NCBI RefSeq assembly: GCF_002177135.1
Contig: NZ_MWPH01000004.1
Coordinates: forward strand, 1 to 64,000
Source of the DNA: Natronolimnobius baerhuensis
GTDB taxonomy: Archaea > Halobacteriota > Halobacteria > Halobacteriales > Natrialbaceae
Reading direction: 5' to 3'
Length of the DNA: 64,000 nucleotides
Shown: positions 46,564 to 55,500 of the stretch, piece after piece
Layout of the letters: each line of letters begins with the position of its first letter
Position numbering within the stretch: the first letter of the stretch is position 1
Translations under genes and position numbers: made by a program
Notes under the pieces: generated by a model
The model's input: only the letters and a program-made list of their open reading frames with translations
Database searches by the model: none
Told to the model about the DNA's origin: nothing

Positions 46564-46929
46564 ATGTCTGAGGAACCACCAGCCGATGACTCACCAGGTG
46601 ACGGCGCCGAATACATCGACTCACTCCTCGAGAATGCAAGTGGTGACGATGCCAATGCGTTAGAGTCGTACGACCTCGAGGATCTCGGGAACGTCAAGGA
46701 TGACTGGGAAGGGATGACGATGTACGTTCCGGAGGACCTGCACAACGCACTCAACCTGGCGTATCGTGAGTTGAGCCTCGAAACAGCACAAGCAACGAAC
46801 TACGATCTCCAGAAACTCCAGGATTTCTACCCGCTGCTCATTGCTGTCGGACTCAACAACCTCGATCAATCCGACACCGACGATCTACTCTCGATGCTCG
46901 AGTATCTCCAATCCGAGTACGGCGAGTAG
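46564..46929 (+). CDS. Plasmid-partition-like (ParA-associated) small protein, orphan
   Basis: 121 residues, strongly acidic. The N terminus is disordered-like. The C-terminal half, TMYVPEDLHNALNLAYREL then YDLQKLQDFYPLLIAVGL, resembles the small haloarchaeal proteins encoded beside plasmid ParA genes (a beta strand ending in a short helix, then a conserved YPLL/FYP segment). No ParA gene is adjacent. GTAATAC repeats upstream and downstream could be its DNA sites. The start at 46564 is used; a GTG at 46558 would add two residues. Function is inference. Confidence 0.5.
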   Translation: MSEEPPADDSPGDGAEYIDSLLENASGDDANALESYDLEDLGNVKDDWEGMTMYVPEDLHNALNLAYRELSLETAQATNYDLQKLQDFYPLLIAVGLNNLDQSDTDDLLSMLEYLQSEYGE

Positions 46930-47055
46930 CGTCAGTCTCCCAGCTGTGCTCAAGCGCTTGGTTTGTTACTCTTTGACAGGACCGGTGGCAGCAAACAGAG
47001 ATTGTGCTACTCGAGCGGTGAGCACCCCAGTACCAACGGGAACCCACTCAGATAA

Positions 47056-47072
47056 GCATTACGAGTATTACT
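47056..47072 (-). repeat. GTAATAC iteron copy A
   Basis: GCATTACGAGTATTACT; in reverse complement two GTAATRC units 9 bp apart. Identical over 17 bp to 47361-47377. Confidence 0.6.
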
Positions 47073-47326
47073 TTGTTACTCCCTTCTCGAGTCCGGTTTT
47101 GAGTGGTTCACTGCCTCTCTGACCTGCTTTCGAGCGCTCACGGGTACCAAGCGTTCTCAACCGCTCGAGTTCAGATACCTCTCAACACGCTACCCAATTT
47201 CGGATAGTGAATTACGTTCATACGTCTGTAAATAAGTTATTCACAGTTCCCGATTCAGGCGACAATCGCGACAAATAGGTGCCTAACCGCGGACAACCCG
47301 GTGATAATCGCCTCGTTCGGAGTATA

Positions 47327-47344
47327 GTAATACTCGTAATACTG
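47327..47344 (+). repeat. GTAATAC iteron copy B (two direct units)
   Basis: GTAATACTC-GTAATACTG, two 9-bp direct units. It is inverted relative to copies A and C; with C it can form a 15-bp stem around a 22-nt loop. Confidence 0.6.
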
Positions 47345-47360
47345 TTTTATGCAACAATTG

Positions 47361-47377
47361 GCATTACGAGTATTACT
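47361..47377 (-). repeat. GTAATAC iteron copy C
   Basis: GCATTACGAGTATTACT, identical to copy A. The 740 bp between 46930 and 47670 otherwise holds no supported gene. Confidence 0.6.
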
Positions 47378-47670
47378 ACTTGTAGACGTTCATAACGGAC
47401 CCGGCGAGGGAGTCGACACAGTTACGTTCACGTTCGGGAACCGGATACAAACCAAACAGGGTCGATTGAAGGGGAACCTCCGCTGTCTCAATAGCGTTGC
47501 AGATCGCGTGGAAGCAATTCAGTCTCGAGGCGGACGCGTGTTCGAATAATTCAGATTTTGCTGATATCGACTTCACAGAGGGGGTAACAACACCCTTCGG
47601 CGACATGATCCATTTGAAAATACATACTCTTATATAATGGAAGTTGTATAGTAGCAAGTGTTGCGAAGCC

Positions 47671-48981
47671 ATGACAAGAGAGAGCCCACTATCGAGACGG
47701 CAGTATATTCAGATCGCAGGTGCAACTGGTGCAGTGGCACTAGCCGGCTGTGCAGAAGATGAAGATCCTGAAGATCTCGACGACGATTCGGACGCCGGCA
47801 ACGGCGGCTCCGACGACGTCGATGAAGAACTCGAGATCGTCCACTGGTGGACGGCCGGGAGCGAAGAGGAGGCCTTCAACGCGCTCGTCGAAGGCTTCGA
47901 GGAGGAATACGACGAATACGGTGTCGAGGACAACCCGGCACCCGGTGGCGCAGGAGCAGCAATCGACGCCGAGATACAGACTCGTGTGCTCGATCAGGAC
48001 CCGCCAGGAACCTTCCAGATCTGGCCCGGCGAGGCACTGCGTGACTATCTCGACGCAGACACCCTCGAGCCGGTTGCGGACTACTGGGACGACGAGGACG
48101 CCTACGTCGACGGTGTCCTCGATGCTGCCGCACCTGACGGCGACCTCGTCATCGCGCCGATCAACATCCACCGCCTGAACAACGTCTTCTACAACACCGA
48201 AGTTCTGGACGACGCAGGCGTCGATCCAGACGACCTCGAGAGTCCCGAGGACCTCCTCGAGGCGTTCGAAGCGGTTGACGACGCGGGCTACGTCGGACTG
48301 GCACAGCAGACCCAGGAGCCGTGGGGCGCACTGCAGTTCTGGGAGATGGTCTTCATCGGCCAGCACGGCGTCGACGCCTACGAGCAGTTCCTCGACGGCG
48401 AGGCAGCCGAGCTCGAGGCCGAAATCGAAGAGTCCCTCGAGTTCGTCGAAGCGGTCAGCGAGTACCACAACGAAGACGCAGGGACCGTTGCGTGGGACGA
48501 AGCGAACAACGATGTCATCACTGGCGATGCCGCGTTCCACCACAACGGTGACTGGGCGGCCGGCGAGTACCAGGGTGCCGACGACTTCGAGTACGGCGAC
48601 GACTGGGACTACATGGTCTTCCCAGGTACTGAGGGCATGTATGCGATGGTGATGGACGGCTTCGTCTACCCATCGAACAATCCAACGCCGGATGCGACGG
48701 AGGCGTTCATTAGTTACTGTACGACGACGGACGCCCAAGAGCGCTTTAACCCGCACAAGGGATCGATCCCGCCGCGGACTGACGTCCCGACGGACGACTT
48801 CCCACCGTTCCTGCAGGATCAGATGGATGACTTCGAATCGTCCGACCAGCAGACAGTCTCAATCTCCCACGGGAGCGGATTGAATCCGGCACAGGCCAGC
48901 GAAGTCGAGGAGGCGTTCGCGGTCTTTACGGATAACTGGGACGTCGACGAGACGACGCAGGAACTGGTCAACATCTTCTAA
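47671..48981 (+). CDS. Sugar ABC transporter substrate-binding lipoprotein (CUT1 type)
   Basis: 436 residues. Tat-like start (PLSRRQYIQIAG) and lipobox VALAGC (Cys27), then an acidic linker. The body is a family 1 solute-binding fold (EIVHWWTAGSEEEAFNAL, FQIWPGEALR, ERFNPHKGSIPPRTDV). Start set by the TATA-like CTTATATAAT (47629-47638). First gene of an operon with two permeases and an ATPase. By context a mono- or disaccharide importer; the glucose-type transporters of haloarchaea have this layout. Substrate unproven. Confidence 0.9.
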   Translation: MTRESPLSRRQYIQIAGATGAVALAGCAEDEDPEDLDDDSDAGNGGSDDVDEELEIVHWWTAGSEEEAFNALVEGFEEEYDEYGVEDNPAPGGAGAAIDAEIQTRVLDQDPPGTFQIWPGEALRDYLDADTLEPVADYWDDEDAYVDGVLDAAAPDGDLVIAPINIHRLNNVFYNTEVLDDAGVDPDDLESPEDLLEAFEAVDDAGYVGLAQQTQEPWGALQFWEMVFIGQHGVDAYEQFLDGEAAELEAEIEESLEFVEAVSEYHNEDAGTVAWDEANNDVITGDAAFHHNGDWAAGEYQGADDFEYGDDWDYMVFPGTEGMYAMVMDGFVYPSNNPTPDATEAFISYCTTTDAQERFNPHKGSIPPRTDVPTDDFPPFLQDQMDDFESSDQQTVSISHGSGLNPAQASEVEEAFAVFTDNWDVDETTQELVNIF

Positions 48982-48995
48982 CCCAGTACAGTTCC

Positions 48996-50000
48996 ATGGG
49001 TTTTGATATTGATCGACTTCGTTCTCGTCTTACTCGCCGCGACTCCGATAGCGGAGCAGATGACGAGATTCGGACCGACGGCGGGAGCGAAGCACCGACC
49101 GGCGGCGGGACGTTCACACGATTGAAACACAGCGATGCGGTCCAGGCGCTCCCGTTCTGGCTCCCACCGGCGCTGTTGATGGGCCTGTTCGTCTACGGTG
49201 CAGCCAGCTGGAATCTACTTATTTCACTCACTGACTGGAGCGGCCTCCTGCAACCGGAGTATACGAATCTCAACCTCGAGATGTATACCCGGATGCTGAG
49301 TGATGCATCGTTTATTGCGGCCTTCCGAAATACGATTGTCCTGTTGGTTGCGTTTACGGTGATCTCGCTTGCGGCCGGACTCGTCCTTGCGATTCTCGTC
49401 GATCAGAACATTCGATTCGAGAACACGTTCCGGACAATCTATCTGCTGCCGATGGCCCTCTCGTTCGTCGTGACGGCGATTTTCTGGTCGTGGATGTACA
49501 ATCCCTCGACCGGGACGATCAACGTCGTGTTGAGTACAATCGGGCTTGATGCCTTCACGATGGACTGGCTCGGTGACACCCGAACGAGGTTAGCAGCGAT
49601 TATCTTTGCGCTTACCTGGCAGTTCAGCGGCTACGCGATGGTCGTCTATCTTGCGGGCTTGCGTGCGATTCCGGACTCGCACTACGAAGCCGCGAAAGTC
49701 GATGGTGCGAGTTCGTTCAAGATGTACTGGCGAGTGATCGTCCCACAACTCAGTGCAGCGACGACCTCCGCAGCCGTCGTTCTGATGGTGTTCGGACTGA
49801 AGGCGTTCGACTTCATCTACGTGATGTTTGGCGACAACCCCGGCCGATCCGCCGACATCCTCGCAGTGATGATGTTCCGTGTCGCCTTCTCTCGATCCCA
49901 GTGGGCATACGGCGCTGCTGTTGCGACCGTCCTCTTCCTGATGGCGCTTGCAGTGGTCGCACCGTATCTCTACATGCAGTACAAGCGAGGTGATCTGTGA
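48996..50000 (+). CDS. Sugar ABC transporter permease (MalF/UgpA type)
   Basis: 334 residues. A hydrophilic N terminus (~45 residues) precedes six hydrophobic helices. The cytoplasmic EAA loop is YEAAKVDGASSFKMYWRVIVPQ, which contacts the ATPase. It follows the binding protein by 14 nt. Its stop codon overlaps the ATG of a 27-codon mini-ORF leading to the second permease. Confidence 0.9.
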   Translation: MGFDIDRLRSRLTRRDSDSGADDEIRTDGGSEAPTGGGTFTRLKHSDAVQALPFWLPPALLMGLFVYGAASWNLLISLTDWSGLLQPEYTNLNLEMYTRMLSDASFIAAFRNTIVLLVAFTVISLAAGLVLAILVDQNIRFENTFRTIYLLPMALSFVVTAIFWSWMYNPSTGTINVVLSTIGLDAFTMDWLGDTRTRLAAIIFALTWQFSGYAMVVYLAGLRAIPDSHYEAAKVDGASSFKMYWRVIVPQLSAATTSAAVVLMVFGLKAFDFIYVMFGDNPGRSADILAVMMFRVAFSRSQWAYGAAVATVLFLMALAVVAPYLYMQYKRGDL

Positions 50001-50083
50001 TGACGAACTCGACGATTCTTCCATCTGACGACTCGAGACGAATCGACCACCCACAGCCTCGAGACCTGGGAGGTGAGCAATAG
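50000..50083 (+). CDS. 27-codon mini-ORF between the two permease genes
   Basis: Its ATG overlaps the first permease stop (TGATG). It reads in the same frame as the second permease and its TAG stop directly abuts that gene's ATG. The SD-like GGAGGTGA (50069-50076) for the next gene lies inside it. It is either a coupling leader peptide or the former N terminus of the second permease cut off by a TAG (one-base change). Confidence 0.45.
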   Translation: MTNSTILPSDDSRRIDHPQPRDLGGEQ

Positions 50084-50986
50084 ATGGCGACAGCAGACGG
50101 GACGGACCAAAGCGGTCTCGCTGCCTACCGTGAAGAGGTAGACGCCCAGCGCGCTGCGCTGTATGCCGTCCTCGGCGGCTTGATCCTGTTTTACCTCTCG
50201 CCGCTGTGGGGCGGGCTGACAACAGCGTTCAAGACTCAAGCCGGGTTCGTCAATACGACGCCAATCGTGCCGCCGACGCCCGAATGGTTCACGCTCGAGG
50301 CGTGGGAACTCGCGTTCGCGACGATGCAGGGTGGTCTGATCAACAGCGTCATGTTTGTCGTTCCGGCGACGGTTCTGTCCGCTGTGTTCGGCAGTCTCGC
50401 TGCCTACGGGCTCACGAAACTCTCCTGGCGCGGCCAAGTTGGGATTCTCGTGATCTTCCTCGCGGGCGTCTTCTTGCCCTACCAGTCCGTACTGGTGCCG
50501 CTGCGCCAGTTCTGGTCGGCCGTCGATTTGGCAGGCCTGCTCGCGTTCGCGCCGTTCCTCGCAGAACGGGCTGACCTGCTTGAGTTGACGATCACGCACA
50601 CGGCCTACGGGATTCCGATCTGTACGATCCTGTTCCGGTCGTACTACAAGACGATGGACGACGACATGATCGAAGCCGCGAAGATCGACGGTGCGAACGC
50701 GCTTCGGATCTACCGGCGGATCGTCTTCCCGCTGTCGCTGCCGATGTTCGCCGTGGCGCTGATCTACCAGTTTACGCAGGTCTGGAACGACCTGCTGTTC
50801 GCGCTGGTGCTCATCACGTCGCGTTCGAACTACGTGGTCACACAATCGTTGAACGAATTGCAGGGAGCGATGGCCCAGGACTACAATCTCCAGATGGCCG
50901 GTGCGTTCATCGCTGCGCTCCCAACGATCATCATCTACGTCGTCTTCGGACGACAGTTCGCGAAAGGAATTACTGGTGCATCATGA
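50084..50986 (+). CDS. Sugar ABC transporter permease (MalG/UgpE type)
   Basis: 300 residues with six hydrophobic helices. The EAA loop is IEAAKIDGANALRIYRRIVFP. The C terminus FGRQFAKGITGAS is typical of MalG-like permeases. A strong SD (GGAGGTGA, 50069-50076) precedes the ATG. It pairs with the upstream permease to form the membrane channel. Confidence 0.92.
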   Translation: MATADGTDQSGLAAYREEVDAQRAALYAVLGGLILFYLSPLWGGLTTAFKTQAGFVNTTPIVPPTPEWFTLEAWELAFATMQGGLINSVMFVVPATVLSAVFGSLAAYGLTKLSWRGQVGILVIFLAGVFLPYQSVLVPLRQFWSAVDLAGLLAFAPFLAERADLLELTITHTAYGIPICTILFRSYYKTMDDDMIEAAKIDGANALRIYRRIVFPLSLPMFAVALIYQFTQVWNDLLFALVLITSRSNYVVTQSLNELQGAMAQDYNLQMAGAFIAALPTIIIYVVFGRQFAKGITGAS

Positions 50987-51045
50987 TGCGAACCGAACTC
51001 ACTCACGAACACGAACTCACGCAGAGGCGATACACACATGGCTGA
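50986..51045 (+). CDS. 19-codon mini-ORF bridging permease and ATPase genes
   Basis: Its ATG overlaps the permease stop (TGATG). Its TGA stop (51043-51045) lies 5 nt into the ATPase gene. The predicted peptide is MRTELTHEHELTQRRYTHG. Such a frame could keep ribosomes moving through the 51-nt gap. Product role doubtful. Confidence 0.3.
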   Translation: MRTELTHEHELTQRRYTHG

Positions 51046-52201
51046 ACTCACACTCGACAACGTCACGAAGCACTTCGACGACGGCGGCGACGTCATCACC
51101 GCCGTCGACAACGTATCGGTCGACATCGAGGACGGCGAATTCCTCGTCCTGGTCGGCCCCTCCGGTTGTGGGAAATCAACCACACTGCGAATGATCGCCG
51201 GCCTCGAGACGATTTCGGACGGCCAGATCGCAATCGGGAACGATGTCGTCAACAACGTGCCCGCACAGCAACGGGACATCGCGATGGTGTTCCAGAGCTA
51301 CGCGCTGTACCCGCACATGACTGTCCGGGAGAACATGCGCTTCGGGCTCGAGGAGTCGACAACCATGTCGACAGACGAGATGAACGCCCGTGTCGAAGAG
51401 GCGGCCGAAACACTCGAGATTTCCGAGTTACTCGAGCGCAAACCCGGTGAGCTTTCGGGCGGCCAGCAACAGCGCGTTGCACTCGGCCGGGCAATCGTCC
51501 GCGATCCCTCGGTGTTCCTCATGGACGAACCACTCTCGAACCTCGACGCGAAGCTTCGCTCGGGGATGCGCATGGAACTCCAGCGGCTGCAGGAGGATCT
51601 CGACGTCACGACCGTCTACGTCACTCATGACCAGACCGAAGCGATGACGATGGGCGACCGCATCGCCATCCTAGACGCCGGTGAACTCCAGCAGGTTGCG
51701 ACCCCACTCGAGTGTTATCACCGCCCACGAAACCTGTTCGTCGCCGGCTTCATCGGCGAGCCATCGATGAACTTCTTCGACGTGACACTCGAGGGCAATC
51801 GCCTCGTTGGCGACAACTTCGACTTCGAGTACCCGCTCTCACAGTCGATTCAAGACGACCTCGAGGGAACTACGGAACTGGTGTTTGGAATCCGTCCCGA
51901 AGATATCGAACTCGTCGATTCGAAGACCGGAGAGCACGTGTTCCCCGGCGTCGTCGACGTCGTCGAGCCGATGGGCAACGAAAACAATCTGCTCGTTCGG
52001 TTCCCGACTGAAGACGGAGACGGTGCGACTGAGCAGACGTTCAACGCAATTGCGGATGGAATGCGCCACCTCGAGGAAGGCGGGCAGTACGATGTCGAGT
52101 TCCCCGAGTCGGCGATCCACCTGTTCGACCGGGCGACCGGCGAGGCACTCCACAACCGCACGATTGAGCAAGAAGCGGAGTTGCTCGGCACCCGTATCTG
52201 A
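51038..52201 (+). CDS. Sugar ABC transporter ATPase (MalK/UgpC type)
   Basis: 387 residues. Walker A GPSGCGKST (40-48), Q-loop MVFQSYALYPHMTV, signature LSGGQQQRVALGRAI, Walker B VFLMDEPLSNLD and switch VTHDQTEAMTMGD. The C-terminal ~140 residues form the TOBE/OB regulatory domain (VAGFIGEPSMNFFDV, FGIRPEDIEL), as in CUT1 ATPases. It energises the two permeases upstream, and being modular may also serve the orphan binding protein at 44713-46044. Confidence 0.93.
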   Translation: MAELTLDNVTKHFDDGGDVITAVDNVSVDIEDGEFLVLVGPSGCGKSTTLRMIAGLETISDGQIAIGNDVVNNVPAQQRDIAMVFQSYALYPHMTVRENMRFGLEESTTMSTDEMNARVEEAAETLEISELLERKPGELSGGQQQRVALGRAIVRDPSVFLMDEPLSNLDAKLRSGMRMELQRLQEDLDVTTVYVTHDQTEAMTMGDRIAILDAGELQQVATPLECYHRPRNLFVAGFIGEPSMNFFDVTLEGNRLVGDNFDFEYPLSQSIQDDLEGTTELVFGIRPEDIELVDSKTGEHVFPGVVDVVEPMGNENNLLVRFPTEDGDGATEQTFNAIADGMRHLEEGGQYDVEFPESAIHLFDRATGEALHNRTIEQEAELLGTRI

Positions 52202-52295
52202 GCTGAGACTCGTTCCCGCTTCCGCTCCGAGCGAACACTCTGCTGGCACGTCCACACCACACAAGGTTAAGACATCGGGGTCACAATGCGTGGCT

Positions 52296-52934
52296 ATGTG
52301 GGAGGCGCTCAGGTATCCGTTTCGTGGCGACCACGCCGAGAAGGCACTCCTGTCGGCGTGGCTCTGCGTCCTCGTTCATGCACTCATTCTCCCAGTTCTC
52401 GCACTCGTCCCCCTTCTCGGCTACGCGATTCGCGTCCTTGCGACCGGAGAGGACGACACGCCACCGCCGTTTCTCGAGCGAACCGTCCTCAGACAGAGCC
52501 TTGGCGGACTGGCGTTGACCGCTGTCTACGCCGTCGTACCGCTTGTGACAACGATTGTGGTGATCTCTCTCTTCGTCGCCGACGGTGAGCCACCGGCGGA
52601 GGCCGACGCGATCTTCTTTCTCTTTGGCTCGACAGCAACGCTGATCGTCCTCGCTATTTTCGCATACGTCCTGCCGATTGGACTCGCCAACTACGGGCGC
52701 GAACGCACGCTTCGAGCCGGCGTAACGAATCTGACGAGCGTCGCGGGCAACGCCATCTACTTCGTTGGCTGGGCATCGGGTACGATGCTCTTTCTCGTCG
52801 GAGTTTCCATCTCGAGTGTGTTGATCGATGCCGGGTCCGTCTTTACTGTCCTCGGCTCGTTCGTTGGTGCCTACGCTGTCATCGTCTCGAGTCGTCGTAT
52901 CGGGCGCAGTTACGCTGATTCCCAATCACAGTAG
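52296..52934 (+). CDS. DUF4013-like integral membrane protein
   Basis: 212 residues. The start MWEALRYPFRGDHAEKALLS is typical of haloarchaeal DUF4013 proteins. About five hydrophobic helices follow. It begins 94 nt after the ATPase stop and might be co-transcribed. Function unknown. Confidence 0.7.
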   Translation: MWEALRYPFRGDHAEKALLSAWLCVLVHALILPVLALVPLLGYAIRVLATGEDDTPPPFLERTVLRQSLGGLALTAVYAVVPLVTTIVVISLFVADGEPPAEADAIFFLFGSTATLIVLAIFAYVLPIGLANYGRERTLRAGVTNLTSVAGNAIYFVGWASGTMLFLVGVSISSVLIDAGSVFTVLGSFVGAYAVIVSSRRIGRSYADSQSQ

Positions 52935-52958
52935 TTGGGACGCTGATTCCAGAACGAA

Positions 52959-53517
52959 TCACGGCTCGTCGATTGGGAATGGGACGATATACTCAATGTA
53001 CTCTCTGTTGGAGAGTTTCGCAACATCACAGTTGTCTATCGGCGCGTCTCTGGGGGTTGAATAGCTTTGAGAGCCTTCAGAATGGATCGCGTCAACTCCG
53101 AAGATACGCTCTAACGCTTCTCGCTCGTCGTCCTCGATATCCGCTTGATATCCGATTCCGACGTTGATTCCGTCATCTTCCGGTAGGTGAGGATCATCCC
53201 CTGTCGGATCATTGTATTGGCTGTCATCAAGTGGTGCATTGATCTTCTCATCGTTTAACTCATAGTCACATGCTGAAAAGTCGTATCCTCCGGACAGATC
53301 TGTTGATTCACTCCCTTCTTCCGTATCGGTTTCTCCACCGTTGGTGTTGGTTCCCTCATCATCTCCCCTCGTACATCCTGAGAGACCACCGACCACAGAG
53401 ACGCTATAGTAACAATTGAAACTGTTTACACACCAATCGCATAGCCCTCGTGCGATTGGGTGTGCACTGACTTTCAATGGCTACTATAGCCAGAGCGAGC
53501 AATGTTCGCCGATTCAT
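52959..53517 (-). pseudogene. Lipoprotein gene interrupted by an 84-bp repeat in the signal peptide
   Basis: Reading leftward from ATG at 53517 gives MNRRTLLALA, then the repeat (53405-53488), then VSVVGGLSGC with a lipobox, TRGDDEG and a ~140-residue acidic protein of unknown function. The two parts are in different frames. Removing 82 bp (repeat core plus one TA) yields MNRRTLLALA-SVSVVGGLSGC in frame. A read-through frame from 53477 lacks a signal peptide, so export should be lost. This shows the repeat inserted recently enough for the rest to stay open. Confidence 0.8.
53405..53488 (+). mobile_element. Dispersed 84-bp palindromic repeat, copy 5 (inserted in a gene)
   Basis: TATAGTAACAATTGAAACTG at the left and CTTTCAATGGCTACTATA at the right. 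The central stem is CCAATCGCA/TGCGATTGG, with paired changes relative to CTGATCGCA/TGCGATCAG in copies 4 and 7. It interrupts a lipoprotein gene; the frame test implies a TA target duplication. Confidence 0.85.
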
Positions 53518-54037
53518 GTTAGCCAAACATCCATACTGGAACAAATGTTTTCTGCTTGTTTCTGTTCGTAGTTGAATTGAGGATTACTGGTTCGTGCTGC
53601 AGAGAATAGTCGATCTCATCAATATAGTTTCTCACTACCAGTATTGTTCGATCCATACACGATAGGTGATGGAGAGGTATTACCCATAGTTGATTTATTC
53701 CGATATATTATTTTCAATGTTCGTTACTAACTTCGTTAGAAAACCATTTTCGGATAATAATCGCTCTACATTGTCCGGTACTGTATTCTTATTGGAAATG
53801 GGGTCTCGCTTCTGGGCTCACTCGTCTATAACTGGATTTTATTGTCTGCTATCAGATATACAGACTCATTTCGTTCATAGGACATTATATTGAGTATTGT
53901 TTAATATTCCCATTAATATACACAACTATATCGATTACATTGGCAAAATATGTCTGAATGACATAGTGACGTACCCAACCCAAAATCCACGATGATAAGT
54001 GATCTCCAACGGCTCCAAGTCGCCCTCGAGCGCTCGC
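53518..54037. other. AT-rich intergenic region, nothing recognised
   Basis: About 520 bp, far more AT-rich than average. It holds runs such as ATATTATTTTCAATG but no supported gene, repeat or RNA. It may hold the promoter of the broken lipoprotein gene. Confidence 0.4.
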
Positions 54038-55396
54038 TTACTCGAGGTCCAGGCCAGCCTCGTCGACGAGGCGCTCGCCGGACTCGACAAATCGGTCGAA
54101 CTCCTCGTGGACGAGCGGGTTCAGCAGTTCGCCGTTGCGTTTGACTGGTTCGCCGTCGACGAGCACGGTGTCGATGTGCGACGGGTCAGACTGGAAGACA
54201 ACAGTCTGAATCGGCGAATGACATGGCGCAGTCATGAAGTCGTCGGTTCGGATCGTGATGATGTCTGCCCGCTTGCCGGGCGTGAGCGTCCCGATTTCGT
54301 CCTCGAGATTCAGCGCCTTTGCACCCTCGATTGTCGCCATCTCGAGGGTGTCGCGGGCTGTCGTCTGGACGCCAGTGACCTCCTCGTCGTTCTCGAGGAC
54401 TGCCTGATTCTCGAACATGCGCTGGACTTGCAGGCCGATTCGCATCTGGCTGGTCATGTCGCCGCTGATGTTCGAACAGACGTCGACCCCCCAGGCCGGG
54501 CGACCGCCGGCCTCGAGCACTTTTTCGGTGACGGGGATGCCGTGGCCCATCTGCATCTCGACTTCCGGCGTGGCAGAGAAGGAGACGCCCTGTTCGACGG
54601 CGTGGTCGATATCCTCTTGCGAGAAGTGGTTTCCGTGGGCGATGTTGACGTCCGGGCCGAGCATGTCGTGGAGGCAGCCAAAGCCCTGGTAGTCGTCGCC
54701 GTAGACCGAGGAGGGCCACAGCGTCGCTCCCATATGGACGGTTGCGAGGGCTCCCATGTCTCGTGCCAGTTCGAGGTCGCTGCAGGCGGTTTCATCGACA
54801 CAGAAATCAGGCCCGCGAAGCCCAAGCCCCAGCGTGAGCAGATCGTCGTTACTGATGCGCTCGTCGTACAGTTCGCGGATGTCCTGTTCGGGGAGGGTGA
54901 CGTCGCTTTCGTACCACCACTTCGCCGAGTCGTCACCCGCCGGGCCGTAGGTGTACACCGCGCGCAGCCCGGTATCCTGCAGTGCGTCGACGGCCCGTTC
55001 GGCGTGCTCGAGCGTGTTGGGATACGACCAATCCAGAGCCGTGGTCGTCCCCGTATAGAGTTTCTCGAAGGCGCCGAAGAGCCCGCCGAGGTACATGTCT
55101 TCGGGCTGGTAGAGTCCGGTGATGTTGCCGAGCATGTGCTCGAAGTACTCGCCCATGAGCGACCAGTCTCCGGCGATCCCTCGGACCTGCGTCTGTGCGA
55201 GGTGGATGTGTGAGTCGACAAATCCTGGCAAGACGATCTGGCCCTCCGCATCGATTTCCTCAGCATCCGAGGCCGAGAGTCCGTGCCCGATATCGACGAT
55301 TTCACCGTCTTCGATCAGAATGTCGCCGCCATCCAGTTGGCCAATATCCGGATCGAGCGAGACGACCGTTCCGTTACGTATGATTGTTCGTGTCAT
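54038..55396 (-). CDS. Amidohydrolase of the SsnA/TrzN/atrazine chlorohydrolase-deaminase type
   Basis: About 452 residues. Metal motif GFVDSHIHLAQTQ, then VHMGAT, IAHGNHFSQ and VDVCSNISGD provide the four His and Asp ligands. The C terminus holds GTLTPGKRADIITI. Members deaminate or dechlorinate purine/pyrimidine/triazine rings (guanine, S-adenosylhomocysteine, methylthioadenosine). Start at 55396 fits the TATA-like element ~27 bp upstream on this strand, next to a TetR-type palindrome; the upstream extension to 55540 runs through promoter DNA. Divergent from a TetR regulator. Confidence 0.87.
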   Translation of the reverse strand: MTRTIIRNGTVVSLDPDIGQLDGGDILIEDGEIVDIGHGLSASDAEEIDAEGQIVLPGFVDSHIHLAQTQVRGIAGDWSLMGEYFEHMLGNITGLYQPEDMYLGGLFGAFEKLYTGTTTALDWSYPNTLEHAERAVDALQDTGLRAVYTYGPAGDDSAKWWYESDVTLPEQDIRELYDERISNDDLLTLGLGLRGPDFCVDETACSDLELARDMGALATVHMGATLWPSSVYGDDYQGFGCLHDMLGPDVNIAHGNHFSQEDIDHAVEQGVSFSATPEVEMQMGHGIPVTEKVLEAGGRPAWGVDVCSNISGDMTSQMRIGLQVQRMFENQAVLENDEEVTGVQTTARDTLEMATIEGAKALNLEDEIGTLTPGKRADIITIRTDDFMTAPCHSPIQTVVFQSDPSHIDTVLVDGEPVKRNGELLNPLVHEEFDRFVESGERLVDEAGLDLE

Positions 55397-55430
55397 ACAC
55401 AGTCGTACAGTCTGACTACGAGGATAAAAA

Positions 55431-55446
55431 TTTACCGTTTGGTAAA
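55431..55446. promoter_or_regulatory. TetR-type palindrome in the amidohydrolase/tetR divergent promoter
   Basis: TTTACC-gttt-GGTAAA is a perfect 6-bp inverted repeat beside the leftward TATA element (TTTTTATC at about 55422-55429). A rightward TATA box (TTATATAG) lies at about 55471-55478, ~25 bp before the tetR ATG. One dimer bound here would block the amidohydrolase and possibly its own promoter. Confidence 0.6.
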
Positions 55447-55500
55447 CTGCTGGCTTATCTCGTGCAATCGAATTATATAGCGCTAGAACGGACTGTGGGT

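Noticed and set aside
47349-47549. 66-codon rightward frame in the intergenic region
   Set aside because: No motif, weak acidic bias, overlaps the iteron at 47361-47377.
53690-53893. 67-codon frame in AT-rich DNA
   Set aside because: Composition is unlike the host's genes, hydrophobic by chance, no start signals.
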